From the NCBI GenBank assembly GCA_036346225.1, contig JARFIW010001364.1, positions 1,240,001 to 1,304,000 of the forward strand: 64,000 bases of DNA, in the 5' to 3' direction. The stretch comes from Platerodrilus igneus. Taxonomy: Eukaryota; Arthropoda; Insecta; Coleoptera; Lycidae. Below are positions 42,618 to 53,270 of this stretch, one piece after another. Each line of letters starts with the position of its first letter. Positions within the stretch are counted from its first letter, which is position 1. The notes beneath the pieces are model-generated. The model saw only the letters and a program-made list of their open reading frames with translations, was not told the DNA's origin and ran no database searches. Position numbers and translations under genes: made by a program.

Positions 42618-45240
42618 AATTATCTGTGCTAGGCTATCTAAGCCTATGCATTAATTTTACTACCTACAAATATTATCTTTTATCGTACACGAATGTTATG
42701 TTGACGTTTTATGTACCTTCTAAAATAAATTAAATGTCCATTGATGAAACATATAGATGTGGAACAAATAAGGTTTGGCTCTTACAAATTTGAAGTTTGA
42801 GGTTAACAACCAAAATAATTAACGATGGTGTTCGTCTCAACAAACTGTAAAAAGATTCTATAGTTCTGAACAAGCTGTTAGCTCAATGCTTAAGTATACG
42901 TTTTCTTTCATATATCCTGAATACAGGTACGAGTTTATCTTATTTACTTTTGTCATGGAATAATGTGCATGTGTTAAATTTTAGATCCTAATTATTTCAA
43001 AAAATAATGCATGTAAAACATAGTCATACTTTTACTTACCTATACCTTAACTAATTTAATATTATATTTGCTTTTCTATATAACCTTATGGTTTGTATAC
43101 AAAAAAGCTCTCATGAAACCTTTTTATTAGTGGATTTTGAGGTTATGTTCAATTTAAATATTCAATTCAAATTCTCTTAACTAATGTTAAACACAACAAA
43201 GTGTATTTATTTAGAACGTTAATTAGGAATTGTGTCTAAGCACAATAATAATTTTAAATTTTCTAATATCTTATCTGGTAGCATTTAAGACAAAATTTTA
43301 AAATTATGAGAGCGTAGAAATATAAACTACACTTACTAATTTTGTCGTATGAAAATTTCGTTGTAAGAAAATAACGGTACATATATTTAATTTTTTTTAT
43401 TAATGTTATTAACTAAACGTCAATATATTATTTGTATTAAGTTGTTTTTTTGTCACGTTCTATATTGCATCACTATAACTTGTCTGAAAAACAATTGACT
43501 TTAAATCTCTAAACACCTGAGATATAGTCTTTTGCAATCTACCGCAACCACAAACGGTCGATGCTAGTCCCGCCAGAGTTTTATTTAGACTCTGCTGTAC
43601 ATCCATTTCTACCTGTAAAAAGGAAGGGTGCAATATGCCAAAACCAGTATGTTTTTTAATTTAATTATTCATGCGACAGAAAAAGGCATTGCCCGCATAC
43701 ATATAAAGTGCGTGCGCAGATATTATTAGAAATATTTTCTATATCCGATATTGGAGTATGTACAATCATTAATTGTGAGACCAATGTAGGTTATTTAGCT
43801 GGAACATTATTTAAAGCAACTCCAAGTTTTATAGAAAGGTCTCGGTGCAGTTTAAGCTGTGCCAGTTATTCAAATAGAAGACTCAAAAATTAGAAACGGA
43901 ACGGATTTCAACAAAATTGTCACAGAGAGTGTAAACTTGGAAGAACAACCTGGTTGCACGGAAAACTGTATGGGATTAGAGCAAACGACACTATCAAGCA
44001 AGTGTATTTTAACAATAATCTTAGTTTTTTAGTTTGTATGTTCTTTTTTCAGGAGATATTATTTTCGAGATATTCAAAACCACTACAGCAGTTAGTCATT
44101 GTTGACATTAGTCAAATCTGCATCAACCCGCTAAACAAGAAAACATACAAGCTAATTGGAATAGTTTTGTATAAAAGCCTTATGACATGGAATGAATATT
44201 CAAGATGCTAATTGTATGACAATTGGGCACTACACAGGACTATGTTTAAGGGCAGGGACATGGGTCGAATACAACGACCTCGACATGAAACCTAAAGTCT
44301 TAAAAACAATGCAAACATAAAACCAGCATTATTAATTTATGCCAAAAAGTTGTAATCATTACTTTTGTTCATGCAGTTCGCTGTCTATAATTATTATATG
44401 CTATTTTTATAGTGCCATATATGTAATTATATATAGATCTCGCAATTTATAAACCGACTTTCGTCACAAATAACGTTACGCCATCTCAACTACAAATAAT
44501 ATTCTTGTCTTATTCTAACTTCAGAAAAAGTTTCCTTTGCGGTTTGTAAATTTTGCAACGTTGCCGCCTTCATTTGAGACATTTGTTGACAACTAATATT
44601 ACTTGTATTGGTTATGTTAGATTTTCGTTGGCGTTCTTTTTTCATGTCATTAACCTCTGACGTTGTTTTTGTCCCGCATTTTGTAATATTCTTGTTGCAT
44701 TTAAAATTGTTCTTTTCAGAACAGGCTAGCGTTATTTTTGTTTGGGTGAATAAACCATGTCCGGTTCACGTTTAGGAAGTAGAGGGCAAACCTTAAAAAC
44801 AAATTTTCATAACTGGTCGTCCTCTTACTTTAGTTTAATAAACATAACCTTTGGAAGTCTTGATTGTTGGTGCCTATTATTCCGTGCCCGGTATAACATA
44901 CGTATGGCTATTTAATTAAGATAACACATTAAAATCATCCAATTAAAATATTTAAAATATGCTCACTAGTACAAATTCCCACATAATAACATTTATTATT
45001 AAGCTAAACAGCTTAGACTGCAATTTTATCAGTACAGAATCATTTTACAATTTACTTTTTAAATAGTAACAAACCACATTCCGTCACCAATTACTAAATA
45101 CTTGCAAAATCTATGTTGTGCCAATAGCTTCATTGTAGTTATGAGGAATTGCTATTTTAATAGTGGCAACGGCGCCAATATATGACATCACAAATATTGA
45201 TGACCAAAGTCGATTTAGAAATTGCAAGAGCTATATTATA
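42618..45240. other. Mostly non-coding stretch with weak open frames
   Basis: Short plus-strand frames at 43708-43893 and 43954-44211 have no recognised family. Between them another frame reads EEQPGCTENCMGLEQTT. These could be exons of a decayed gene or chance. The rest is AT-rich without visible repeats. Confidence 0.35.
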
Positions 45241-45283
45241 ATTTACACACACACACACATACACAAACAGACACACACATGTG
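45241..45283. repeat. CA-rich microsatellite
   Basis: ACACACACACACACATACACAAACAGACACACACA-type tract. Confidence 0.85.
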
Positions 45284-45460
45284 TATCCATGTTCTTGCAA
45301 TGCATTAACTGTAACGGTTTTTAGCTCTGAAATATATATATAGGACTTACATAGCTTGATATTAGGCAAGAAGACATCTCTGCGCCACAAACTGCTTATA
45401 ATTAGTTAAAAACTGCAAGTAACATTAGCATAACCCACATATAATAAATTGTGTTAATAG

Positions 45461-45882
45461 TGTAGCGAGCTACTATAACACATTTCACTAATTTAAAACA
45501 AGTAGTAACAAGAGCCTTTATTGCTCACTATTCACAAGTCTAATTAACAGTATATGCCTTATTTAGATATGTTTTCAGTTCAATTAACAATGAAGCACTA
45601 TCACACTAATGAATTTACAAGCACTAATATCTTCTTAAACCAATTCCGTAACCAAAAGTCTTCTCAACAACACTAAACACTACTAACTATACGCGAGATA
45701 ATTTATATACGACATTTTGATATAGACTAACTCCTACATTCATCGCCGATCTTAAATATACCTTATAATTAAATAGATGACTCATATTCTACTGTTTGCC
45801 GGAACGTTTGAGACTTCTGTAGAACGTTCCTTCGGTTATGCAGCAGTGTGTTTGACGGGTTGCCTAACAGTAGTTCGTAACA
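45461..45882 (-). repeat. Gy5 3' LTR
   Basis: About 422 bp; on the minus strand it begins TGTTACGAACTAC and ends CTCGCTACA. A TATA-like block lies near 45700 (ATAATTTATATACGAC on plus). Confidence 0.85.
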
Positions 45883-46682
45883 CTGCCCCCTCCTTACGAC
45901 CGTTACGTTCCCTAACTGTAAAAACATTTTCACGCCAATTCGATGACTGATGACGGTATCGGCAGCAATCGCCTCTGGTGCATCCACCACGTCGTTGGAA
46001 ATAACAGTCAACACTCTTTTCTTGGTCTTGATAGGCAACCAAATGATAGCAACAAACAAGGACCTGGACGTTGGTTCCCTGGAAAGGTACTTCTAGCATA
46101 TTTCGGACTATTCTCCAATCTAAGCGATCCAGTCCACAGCCTAGCTTGGGCACCGCTAGTTTCCTTACTACATTTTCTATCATCTGAGCCTTAAGATTCA
46201 GCAAAGCCTACTATAGATCCATAACTAAGTCTCTGCCATGAAGAATTTTTGGTGACCAGATAGTCAACATAACGATTTCTATCCTGAAGAACCAAAGCTT
46301 TTCCTGCAGTTGGCTGCTGTTGTACAAATTCATCCACACATCTAAACCTTTTCTTGAAAACAACAGCTATTCCTCTTAACGTTTCCAGATCTTGAGCTAC
46401 GCAATGTGCAAGAGAATACTCTTCTGGTGCTCTAAACAGATCTTGCCGTTTTTCAACAACGACCCCGAGGCTCGCCTTAAGGGAACCACCATACGTCGCA
46501 ATAAAACTCTCAAAATCTACATTTGGCTCATGATTAATAACTCTTCGAACACAATTTTCATTACTCGAGTCTTCCTGGTTGTTGCCTGCATAGGATGTCA
46601 AGCGATCAAAGTGTACCACTTTCGGTTTACCACGGGGAGATCTTCTGATTCGGTACACTACATTATTAATTCTTTTTAACAC
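45836..46682 (-). pseudogene. Gy5 integrase tail, macrodomain and CCCH zinc finger
   Basis: 46682-46191 starts with the integrase C-terminus (LKRINNVVYRIRRSPRGKPK, VVHFDRLTSY) and runs in one open frame into a macrodomain: VVVEKRQDLFRAPEEYSLAH, GIAVVFKKRF, DYLVTKNSSWQRLSY. After a small deletion the other frame (46204-45836) completes it with KLAVPKLGCGLDRLDWRIVR, then CYFQRRGGCTRGDCCRYRH, a C-x8-C-x5-C-x3-H finger. The TARG1 catalytic Lys (LVTK) and Asp (GCGLD) equivalents are kept. It likely hydrolyses ADP-ribose esters; its element role is inferred. Confidence 0.87.
45883..45899 (-). promoter_or_regulatory. Gy5 polypurine tract
   Basis: Minus strand TCGTAAGGAGGGGGCAG immediately before the TGTTACG of the 3' LTR; also read as coding sequence (KEGAV). 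Confidence 0.78.
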
Positions 46683-46763
46683 TTCGTACGGGCCTTCCTA
46701 TTGTCTTTGGAATTTTGGCGACAATCCACGCTTTCTTTGTGGATTGTACAACCACACTAAATC

Positions 46764-47440
46764 TCAAGATTGGTAACCACCTTCTTGTGCTCTTGTGTCA
46801 TATTGTGATTTCATTCGATCGCTTGCTGCCTGGATATTCTTTTGGACGTTTTCGTGAATGCTATTTGTTTTTTCACGAAGCTTACTAAAGTAATTTTTGC
46901 CTGCGATCTCTTCTCCAGGTGTAAATCCAAACTGAAGATCACATGGTATTCGCAATTCACGTCCTAACATCACGCAAGCGGGAGAGTATCCTGTGCTGGC
47001 ATGTAGCGAAAATCGGAACGCTAGTAGGAAAAATGTAAATATTGGTCTCAGTTTCGTTGATGTTCAAAGACAACTATCACTAGGTACTTTCCTAACGTTC
47101 TGTTCATTCCATCAACCATTCAATCCGATTGAGGATGACGTGGCGTGGTTCTAGTCTTCCTGATTCCAAGATGCTTGTAGACGTTTTGAAGCACGCTGCG
47201 ACAAAACAACTCTCTCACTAGTACATCTTCAACCGTTTCGGCTTCTTGGTTAGGTATAGCTAACGCCTCCGGCCATTTGATAAAATAATCCATTGCAACC
47301 AAGATGTATTTATTTCCTTTCTCTGATTCAGGAAACGGACCAGCTATATCAATGGCCACCCTCTCAAAAGGATTCCCCACGTTATACTGTCTCATTGGAG
47401 CTTTCCGTTTTGTAAACAGGCCATTTCCAGGGGCACACAA
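46764..47440 (-). pseudogene. pol: Gy5 integrase core (internal deletion)
   Basis: NPFERVAIDIAGPFPESEKG carries the first catalytic Asp, then YILVAMDYFIKWPEALAIPN and ETVEDVLVRELFCR. The next residues SVLQNVYKHLGIRKTRTTPR show that about 15-20 residues with the second Asp (SDQGxxF) are deleted. PRHPQSD is followed by a TGA. 46973-46764 gives MMLGRELRIPCDLQFGFTPG and the helical tail. Confidence 0.85.
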
Positions 47441-47444
47441 CTCA

Positions 47445-48143
47445 CATTTCCTTCACATCTTCTTTACAGTTCACCCAATAGAATCTTTCTCTCACTCTTT
47501 CGAGAGTTCATTTCACTCCAAAGTGCTTTCCGGAAATACCATCGTGCAAGTGCTGAAACTCTTCCGGCACTCTGCTTCTCGACACTATCAATTGAAGTTG
47601 CCTCTTAGTGCCATCTTCACATTCCACTCGGCGTTTCAAGATTCTATATTCAATCACCAAGAAGTCCCACTGTACCCAGTATGCCTTCAGGCTCCTACTT
47701 GAAATACTAATTTTTTCCCAAGCTGGTCATTGTTCTCTACTTTTCCACTCAATAATACGTCCCAACTCGGAGTCATTCTCCTGGTCTTCTCGTATACTTT
47801 CGGGTTGAGAGGTATCATCGGTTAACGTCATTCTATGAATGATCTTGGAGCAATGATTGCAGTCTATCGGAGAAGGTCTTCTTGATAGACATCTAACTTC
47901 CGATGGCTAGTTCCTACATGATGTTCTGTGTCAAAGTCATATTTCAGTAGCAATTCTATCTACCTTGCAACTTGCTCTTCAGAATTTCGAAACTGAAGTA
48001 ACCATTTTAGTGCAGCATGGTCTGTTATTAACTGGAATTTACAGCCGTATAGATAATCATAAAAGTGCTCTACGGATATGACGACGGTCAACACATCCCT
48101 TGTTGTCACACAATAGCTCCTTTCTGGCCGCGACAAGACCTTG
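47445..48143 (-). pseudogene. pol: Gy5 RNase H to integrase N-terminus (degraded)
   Basis: RNase H parts are split over frames: a DTDVSNTAIGSVLSQ block at the 48144 edge, then YCVTTRDVLTVVISVEHFYD near 48100 and TDHAALKWLLQFRNSEEQ near 48000. The zinc-binding integrase start is barely readable near 47450. Stops throughout. Confidence 0.6.
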
Positions 48144-49180
48144 CTAAAATACCCAATGCACTTGAGAAAGAACGCTTCCTATAGCTGTGTTACTGACATC
48201 GGTATCCAAAACAAATTTACCCTCCATCCGTGGATAACTCAGAATTGGCGCTGTAACTAGTAGCCGTTTTAGTTGTTCAAATGCGCTGTGGCAGTCGTCA
48301 TTCAATTTATATTCTTGTCCATCTTCGGTTAATTTCGTCAACGGTTTGGCAATGTTCGCAAAACCAAGTATAAAACGTCGGTAATATGTGCACAATCCTA
48401 GAAAACTGCGTAGTTTGTGTATATCTGCTGGTGTATGCCACTCTTGTACCGTTTTTATTTTGTCAGAGTCAGCTCTTATTCCGGTCTCCGAAACGACATG
48501 TCCTAGGTATTTCACCTCTTTCCAAAAAGGTGATATTTCTTAGGGCTCAAGCTAAGATTTGCCCCGCGTAATCTTTAGAATATCTCCTCTAGATTCTTAA
48601 GGTCTTCTTCAAAGGACTCGCCTAACACTATCACGGCGTCTAGGTACACCAGACGTGTTTTCCAGAACAGTCCACGCAATTTCGACTCCATCAAACGTTC
48701 AAAAGTAGCAGGGGAATTGCATAATCCAAAGGGTATGACTTTGAACTGTCACAATCCAGTTCCAATTGTAAACGCAGTGTTCTCTTTATCGTTTGGCTTC
48801 AAACCTACCTGACAGTATCCGCTTTTCAAGTTCAAGGTCGAAATATCCAAGGTGTCATCAATTCTGTGCAAAGAATAGCTGTCTTTCTTTGTCACATTGT
48901 ATAGTCGCCGGTAGTCTACACAAAACTTTGTCGACCCATCCTTTTTCTTGACAAGCACTACCGGGGGTGCCCATGGACTATTCGAGCGTTCAATCACTCT
49001 TTGTTCTTCCATGTCTGTGACAATTTACTTGGCTTTTTTACGTTTTGCCAAAGGAAGCCGCCTGGGATGTTGTCCTATAGGTTGCGCATCTCCAGTATTT
49101 ATCTTGTGTTGCACCACATTCGTCTTTTCTTTCTCACTATCATCCAGTGCACACACACTTCGACATCGTACGACCAGTTT
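48144..49180 (-). pseudogene. pol: Gy5 reverse transcriptase (broken)
   Basis: 49012-48749 has IERSNSPWAPPVVLVKKKDG, STKFCVDYRRLYNVTKKDSY, DISTLNLKSGYCQVGLKPND (catalytic Asp of TLDLKSGY replaced by Asn) and ENTAFTIGTGL, then a stop. The YLDD box (near 48650, VYLDAVIVLGESF; YLDD is YLDA here) and thumb (48515-48144: MKYLGHVVSETGI, LRSFLGLCTYYRRFILGFAN) follow in other frames. Confidence 0.82.
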
Positions 49181-49582
49181 CTATACCTTGCCCGATTGGT
49201 CGCCATTTAATCCTTGACACGAAGGTATCAACATATCCAGCAATTTCTGTAAGCAACCGTTGGCTGGTTTATCTTTTGTGTCGTCCACGCATCGTTTAAT
49301 ATGGCATACTGGAATGCAACTTCCCATAATTATGTATTTCTTCAGGGTCACCGTATGCGGATTAATGTTTAGCACCGTGACTGGTATCATATTTCGAAAC
49401 TTTATCAGTGTTCTTCCAATCAGTAAACCCTCCTACCCCATTCCAGATTCACTTGCTTCAATCATGCATACTTGTCCCTCTCGGAGGGTACCATCCGGGC
49501 TTCCCATCACGATCATTTTCGTGTTTTCGGGTATTTTCATATCACAAATTATTCGAACTTGCATCGTCTGGTTACTCGTTCC

Positions 49583-49966
49583 TTAAAATGGAATCTCATC
49601 ATCATCTATCCGAAGCACATTTTCTTCCATGTTCACATGAAACCCATATTCTCTCATGAGATCCATTCCCAAGATCACTTTTTCTGTAATTTCAGCTACT
49701 AACACCCGATGATTAATTAGTTTGTCTCCAATTGCCAACGTAACGGCAGCACCACCGTTAGTAGAAATTTTCTCACCACTTGCCGTTTGAAGACATACTG
49801 ATGTAGGTGGCACTTTTCCACGACCAACCAAATCTGATTTTACAATAGTCCTTGTCGCTCCTGAATCCACGAGTAATCGGGTAACCCTACCATTAATTCC
49901 ACCATCGATATAAATGCTGCCCAGACTTCCCATCGACGATGCAGCAGATGATAATGTCCCAGGCAC
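49583..49966 (-). CDS. pol: Gy5 aspartic protease
   Basis: TRLLVDSGATRTIVKSDLVG carries the DSG active site, followed by VCLQTASGEKISTNGGAAVT and EKVILGMDLMREYGFHVN, the ILG-D motif. It processes the Gag-Pol polyprotein. Open over 127 residues. Confidence 0.88.
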   Translation of the reverse strand: MPGTLSSAASSMGSLGSIYIDGGINGRVTRLLVDSGATRTIVKSDLVGRGKVPPTSVCLQTASGEKISTNGGAAVTLAIGDKLINHRVLVAEITEKVILGMDLMREYGFHVNMEENVLRIDDDEIPF

Positions 49967-50460
49967 TACGTTGTGCTGTCGACGTTTGCCCCCTTACGTC
50001 GACTTGCTTTAGTTTTTCGTACCGCTCAACCAGTTGCTTTTTTGGTTGAGTACAGCGTCTCTGTATATGACCAACTTTACCACAGCTTTAGCATTACAGA
50101 CTCCATTTCGGCGGTCTTTGTCTTTCCAGCCTTTCCGCCTTTTGCTTTTCAAACACACGGTTGATTGTTTTTTCTATGCTGTTCTGCGATGGACCAGGTT
50201 CTTCTAAGGCAGACCGAACTTTGTCACTCATCCTGTGTGATATCTGCTTAGTTGCTTCAAATTCAATCGCATGAGCCAGTGCGTCATCTAACATTTTTAA
50301 CCGTGCTAATCTTAGCGCTTGCTGTATTTCGCCGTCTTTAACGCCATTCACAAATGTTTGAACAGCCAGTTGTTCAAGGAAGCTATCTGGTGTCGTTGGG
50401 TATGCCAATCTAACTAATCTGGCAATGTCAGCTTCGAATTCTTGCAGGCTTTCATTTGTC

Positions 50461-51084
50461 TTAGTAAACCTGTTGAAGATGAGCATCTCCATATCTCATC
50501 TCAAGCTTTGATGTTAAGAGGTCGTAATCATTCTGCTGGTGATTGGGAGTCGTTTGCAAGATGTTAAGAGCTTCCCCTCGTAAGGCCACTATTAAGGAGA
50601 TAGCCTTCTCTTTGTTGCACCAACCGTTGGCTATTGCAACGGCTTGAAATTGTTTCAAATATGTGGACCAAGGTGTTTTACCATCGAATGTGGGTGGTTT
50701 CATTTTAAATTTTGACGGTATTGACTCGCTTCCTTCCATGCTTTTTATTTTTGGGATGTTCTGATTTACAACTTGGTGTGCTAATTCAAGTGGCCGCATT
50801 GTTAGTGAAATCATTTGTTCTTGCAGACTCATCACATTTTCTTCCATTTTTACCAATTTACTGTCCAACTTTTGCTCAACTATTTTTACCTGTTCAGTGA
50901 CACCTTCTTTCAATGCAATGAAGCTATCCATTATTTTTTGTTCTGATGTGGCTTTCTTTTCATTCAGCTCTTCCATTTTCACAGCATTTTCACTAAACCT
51001 TTCTTCCATACCAGATTTAAAATCCTTAAGAAAATTCATTAAAGTTTCCGCGTCCATTTTACTTTGGCTTCTCGTAACAGGCAT
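50461..51084 (-). CDS. gag: Gy5 Gag, N-terminal and capsid parts
   Basis: Start taken at MPVTRSQSKMD (51084), the usual start of this gypsy type. A long coiled-coil (MEELNEKKATSEQKIMDSFI ... VKIVEQKLDSKLVKMEEN) precedes a capsid-like block: KPPTFDGKTPWSTYLKQFQA, KAISLIVALRGEALNILQTT. After one shift, 50492-50094 continues FNRFTKTNESLQEFEADIAR and PDSFLEQLAVQTFVNGVKDG. A CCHC knuckle SCGKVGHIQRRC sits near 50070 in a third frame. Confidence 0.85.
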   Translation of the reverse strand: MPVTRSQSKMDAETLMNFLKDFKSGMEERFSENAVKMEELNEKKATSEQKIMDSFIALKEGVTEQVKIVEQKLDSKLVKMEENVMSLQEQMISLTMRPLELAHQVVNQNIPKIKSMEGSESIPSKFKMKPPTFDGKTPWSTYLKQFQAVAIANGWCNKEKAISLIVALRGEALNILQTTPNHQQNDYDLLTSKLEMRYGDAHLQQVY

Positions 51085-51163
51085 ATACCAACTAGTCAAA
51101 TGTCCTTAGACCTATTTTTTCTTTTAAATTAATCACTATACACCCCACACAGCCTGACACTAG

Positions 51164-51285
51164 TGTAGCGGGCTCATATAACGGGTTTCACTAATTTAAA
51201 GCAAGTAGTAACAAAAGTCTTTATTGCTCACTATTCACAAGTCTAATTAACAGTATAAGCCTTATTTATAGGTGTTTTCACTGTA
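51164..51285 (-). repeat. Gy5 5' LTR, truncated
   Basis: The first 120 bp of the plus-strand view (TGTAGCGGGC...) match 45461-45580; similarity stops near 51285 where Gy6 sequence starts. Confidence 0.8.
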
Positions 51286-51299
51286 CTAGGCCGCAAGTA

Positions 51300-51969
51300 G
51301 TGCATTGTTATGGTTGCGTTCGGAAGGAAGTTATTCGCCGAAATTGTCCTAATCAATGTGAAGGCCCTTTAAATCGTCGATAGGGTCTTTGATCCGAGGC
51401 GAAGGCTCTGCTCTTTCAATGACTTCAGATTCTCCTTTTTCTGGTCTGAATGATCACAAACCCGTTCTTCGTTAAACTATATGTGTACTAGTGTTCGGGG
51501 CGACAAGCGCCCTTATTTGTCTGTTCAGATTTTTGAGATTCCCTGCACTGGCCTCCTAAATTCCGGGGCTACCCGTACTGTCCTGGGCGACCCGGGTTGG
51601 CATCGCTTGCGTTCTCTAAACCTACCTCTCCTTAGTGCCTCGTCTTCTTCCTGTATCTTTCTCAATAATTCGACACGACCCGTTTTCTTTTCAATCAGTC
51701 TCAAAAATTTCGCCACTACAAATATCCTTGTCATTCCTAAAATTTCCTACCCACTTGTGCTCGGGATCGATTTCTGGAGATCGGTCCAGTGTGTCCCTAA
51801 TTTTCAAAACGGTTTATGGACTTTTGCTTCTCCTCCTTTCCTGGCCACCATCGCTCCTAATCCTACCCATATCGTTTCTGAACTTACCTCCAACCAACAG
51901 CTTCGTCTAAACTCCCTACTTTCTACCTCATTTTCCAAACAACCCCCTGGTCTCGGCTGTAATCTCTAA
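51300..51969 (+). pseudogene. pol: Gy6 zinc knuckle and protease
   Basis: In one frame HCYGCVRKEVIRRNCPNQC gives the four-Cys knuckle type also seen in Gy3 and Gy4. From 51481: KRPYLSVQIFEIPCTGLLNS with active-site Asp changed to Asn (LLNSGATRT), and YPLVLGIDFWRSVQCVPNFQ. It ends at 51969 before the RT. Confidence 0.8.
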
Positions 51970-51989
51970 GTACAGCACTACATCCGCAC

Positions 51990-53180
51990 GTCAGCCGAGC
52001 CTATCAAGCAACGTTATTATCCTCTTTCCCCACCACTCCTTGAGGTTGCACATGTCCTAGTTAAGAAGAGAGACGATTCCTATCGGTTCTGCATTGATTT
52101 TTGGAAGGTCAACTAAGTCACTCAAAAAGACGCATATCCTCTTCCGTATATTTCTGCTATACTTGACCGGCTAGACCAGCTAGATTTGGATAGTTTTAAG
52201 CCGACCCTTCAGGTCGCACTGGTAAGCAGCGCTGACGACTGCTATCCGGTATTACGGATCCCTCCCCCTTTTATTTTTGCTTGTGTTTTGTTGATCGGGC
52301 ACACTCAAAAGTCAACGCTAAGGATACTATTATTTAAACCCTGTTTTTAGTTTTTGTTTCGGTTTGTTAGATTTTTATTTAGGGTGGATTAATTATGAAG
52401 TTAGAATAGCACGTTATATTTTCGCGTTTAAACCCAATGTAGTACCTTCAGGTGGAGCATTGGGGACGTGGCTGCAAGTATAGCGGTCCTTATTCAAATT
52501 ATAATGCCACCTTCCAACGTCTTATTGATCAGGTCATCGGTTCCGACCTGGAACCATTCTGCTTCGCCTACCTCGACGATATCAACATTTCCACTCCTTC
52601 ATTCAAAGAACACCTCCAAATTCTTGACTTAGTTCATTCTCGTCTCTTACAGGCTGGCCTGACTTTCCGTCAAGACAAGTGTCATTTTGTCTTCTCAAAC
52701 TCCGCTATCTTGGTTATATCGTTAATCGGGATGGTCTCCTTGATCTTGACAAAGTTTCTGCGATCCTTAATATCCCTCCTCCATCTTCCGTCACCGCAGT
52801 CCGTCAACTGATTGGCATGGCCAGTTGGTACCGTCATTTCATACCGAATTTTGCCACCCTCACAGCTCCGCTTTCTAATCTGAGCCGTAAAAACACAAGG
52901 TCGTAAGCTATATCAGTCGTTCACTCACCAAGCCTGAGCGCAACTACTCAGTTACTGAGAAGGAGTGCCTGTCGGTGATGTGGGCGATCGAGAAGTTTCG
53001 TCCTTACGCCGAGGGTTCCCATTTTTTCGTTATCACTGATCCCCATTCCCTGCTCTTGCTCAATAAACTTCAAAGTCCTTCCGGTCGCCTAGCCCGGTGG
53101 TTCCTCCGACTCCATGACTCAATGACTTTGTCATTATTCGCCGTAAAAGCAAAGATCATGTTGTTCCTGATGCCCTCTTT
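51990..53180 (+). pseudogene. pol: Gy6 reverse transcriptase and RNase H (broken)
   Basis: PIKQRYYPLSPPLLE and VLVKKRDDSYRFCIDFWKVN start the RT (52000-52115). After the insertion at 52215-52444 come ATFQRLIDQVIGSDLEPFCF and AYLDDINISTPSFKEHLQIL (YLDD kept), then in the next frame RYLGYIVNRDGLLDLDKVSA and LIGMASWYRHFIPNFATLTA. RNase H lacks its first part; [20 protein letters not shown] and [20 protein letters not shown] remain, with TDHH changed to TDPH. Confidence 0.85.
52215..52444. mobile_element. Possible SINE-like insertion in Gy6
   Basis: A 230-bp block is flanked by the 9-bp direct repeat CCTTCAGGT (52206-52214 and 52445-52453), and removing it leaves an open frame across the join. 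Its left part (CTGGTAAGCAGCGCTGACGA, then CCGGTATTACGGATCC) resembles the D-arm and T-arm spacing of a tRNA-derived SINE, but there is no clear poly-A tail. The RT residues expected here are not recovered, so the original site was already damaged. Confidence 0.4.
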
Positions 53181-53270
53181 TGTTCTGTTCCGGTCCTTGA
53201 ACCAATTTCTATCTCCACCGTCACCTCTTTCGAAATCGCTCTTACTACTCCGGATCCCTGGTACAACGCC

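Larger units (their letters stand above)
45461..51285 (-). mobile_element. Gy5: macrodomain-bearing Ty3/gypsy element
   Basis: Minus-strand order: partial 5' LTR (51285-51164), Gag, CCHC knuckle, protease, RT, RNase H, integrase, macrodomain, CCCH finger, PPT and 3' LTR (45882-45461). It is the same family as Gy2. The 5' LTR is cut where Gy6 begins. Frames are broken in RT/RH, and there is a small deletion in the integrase core, so the copy is inactive. Confidence 0.9.
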
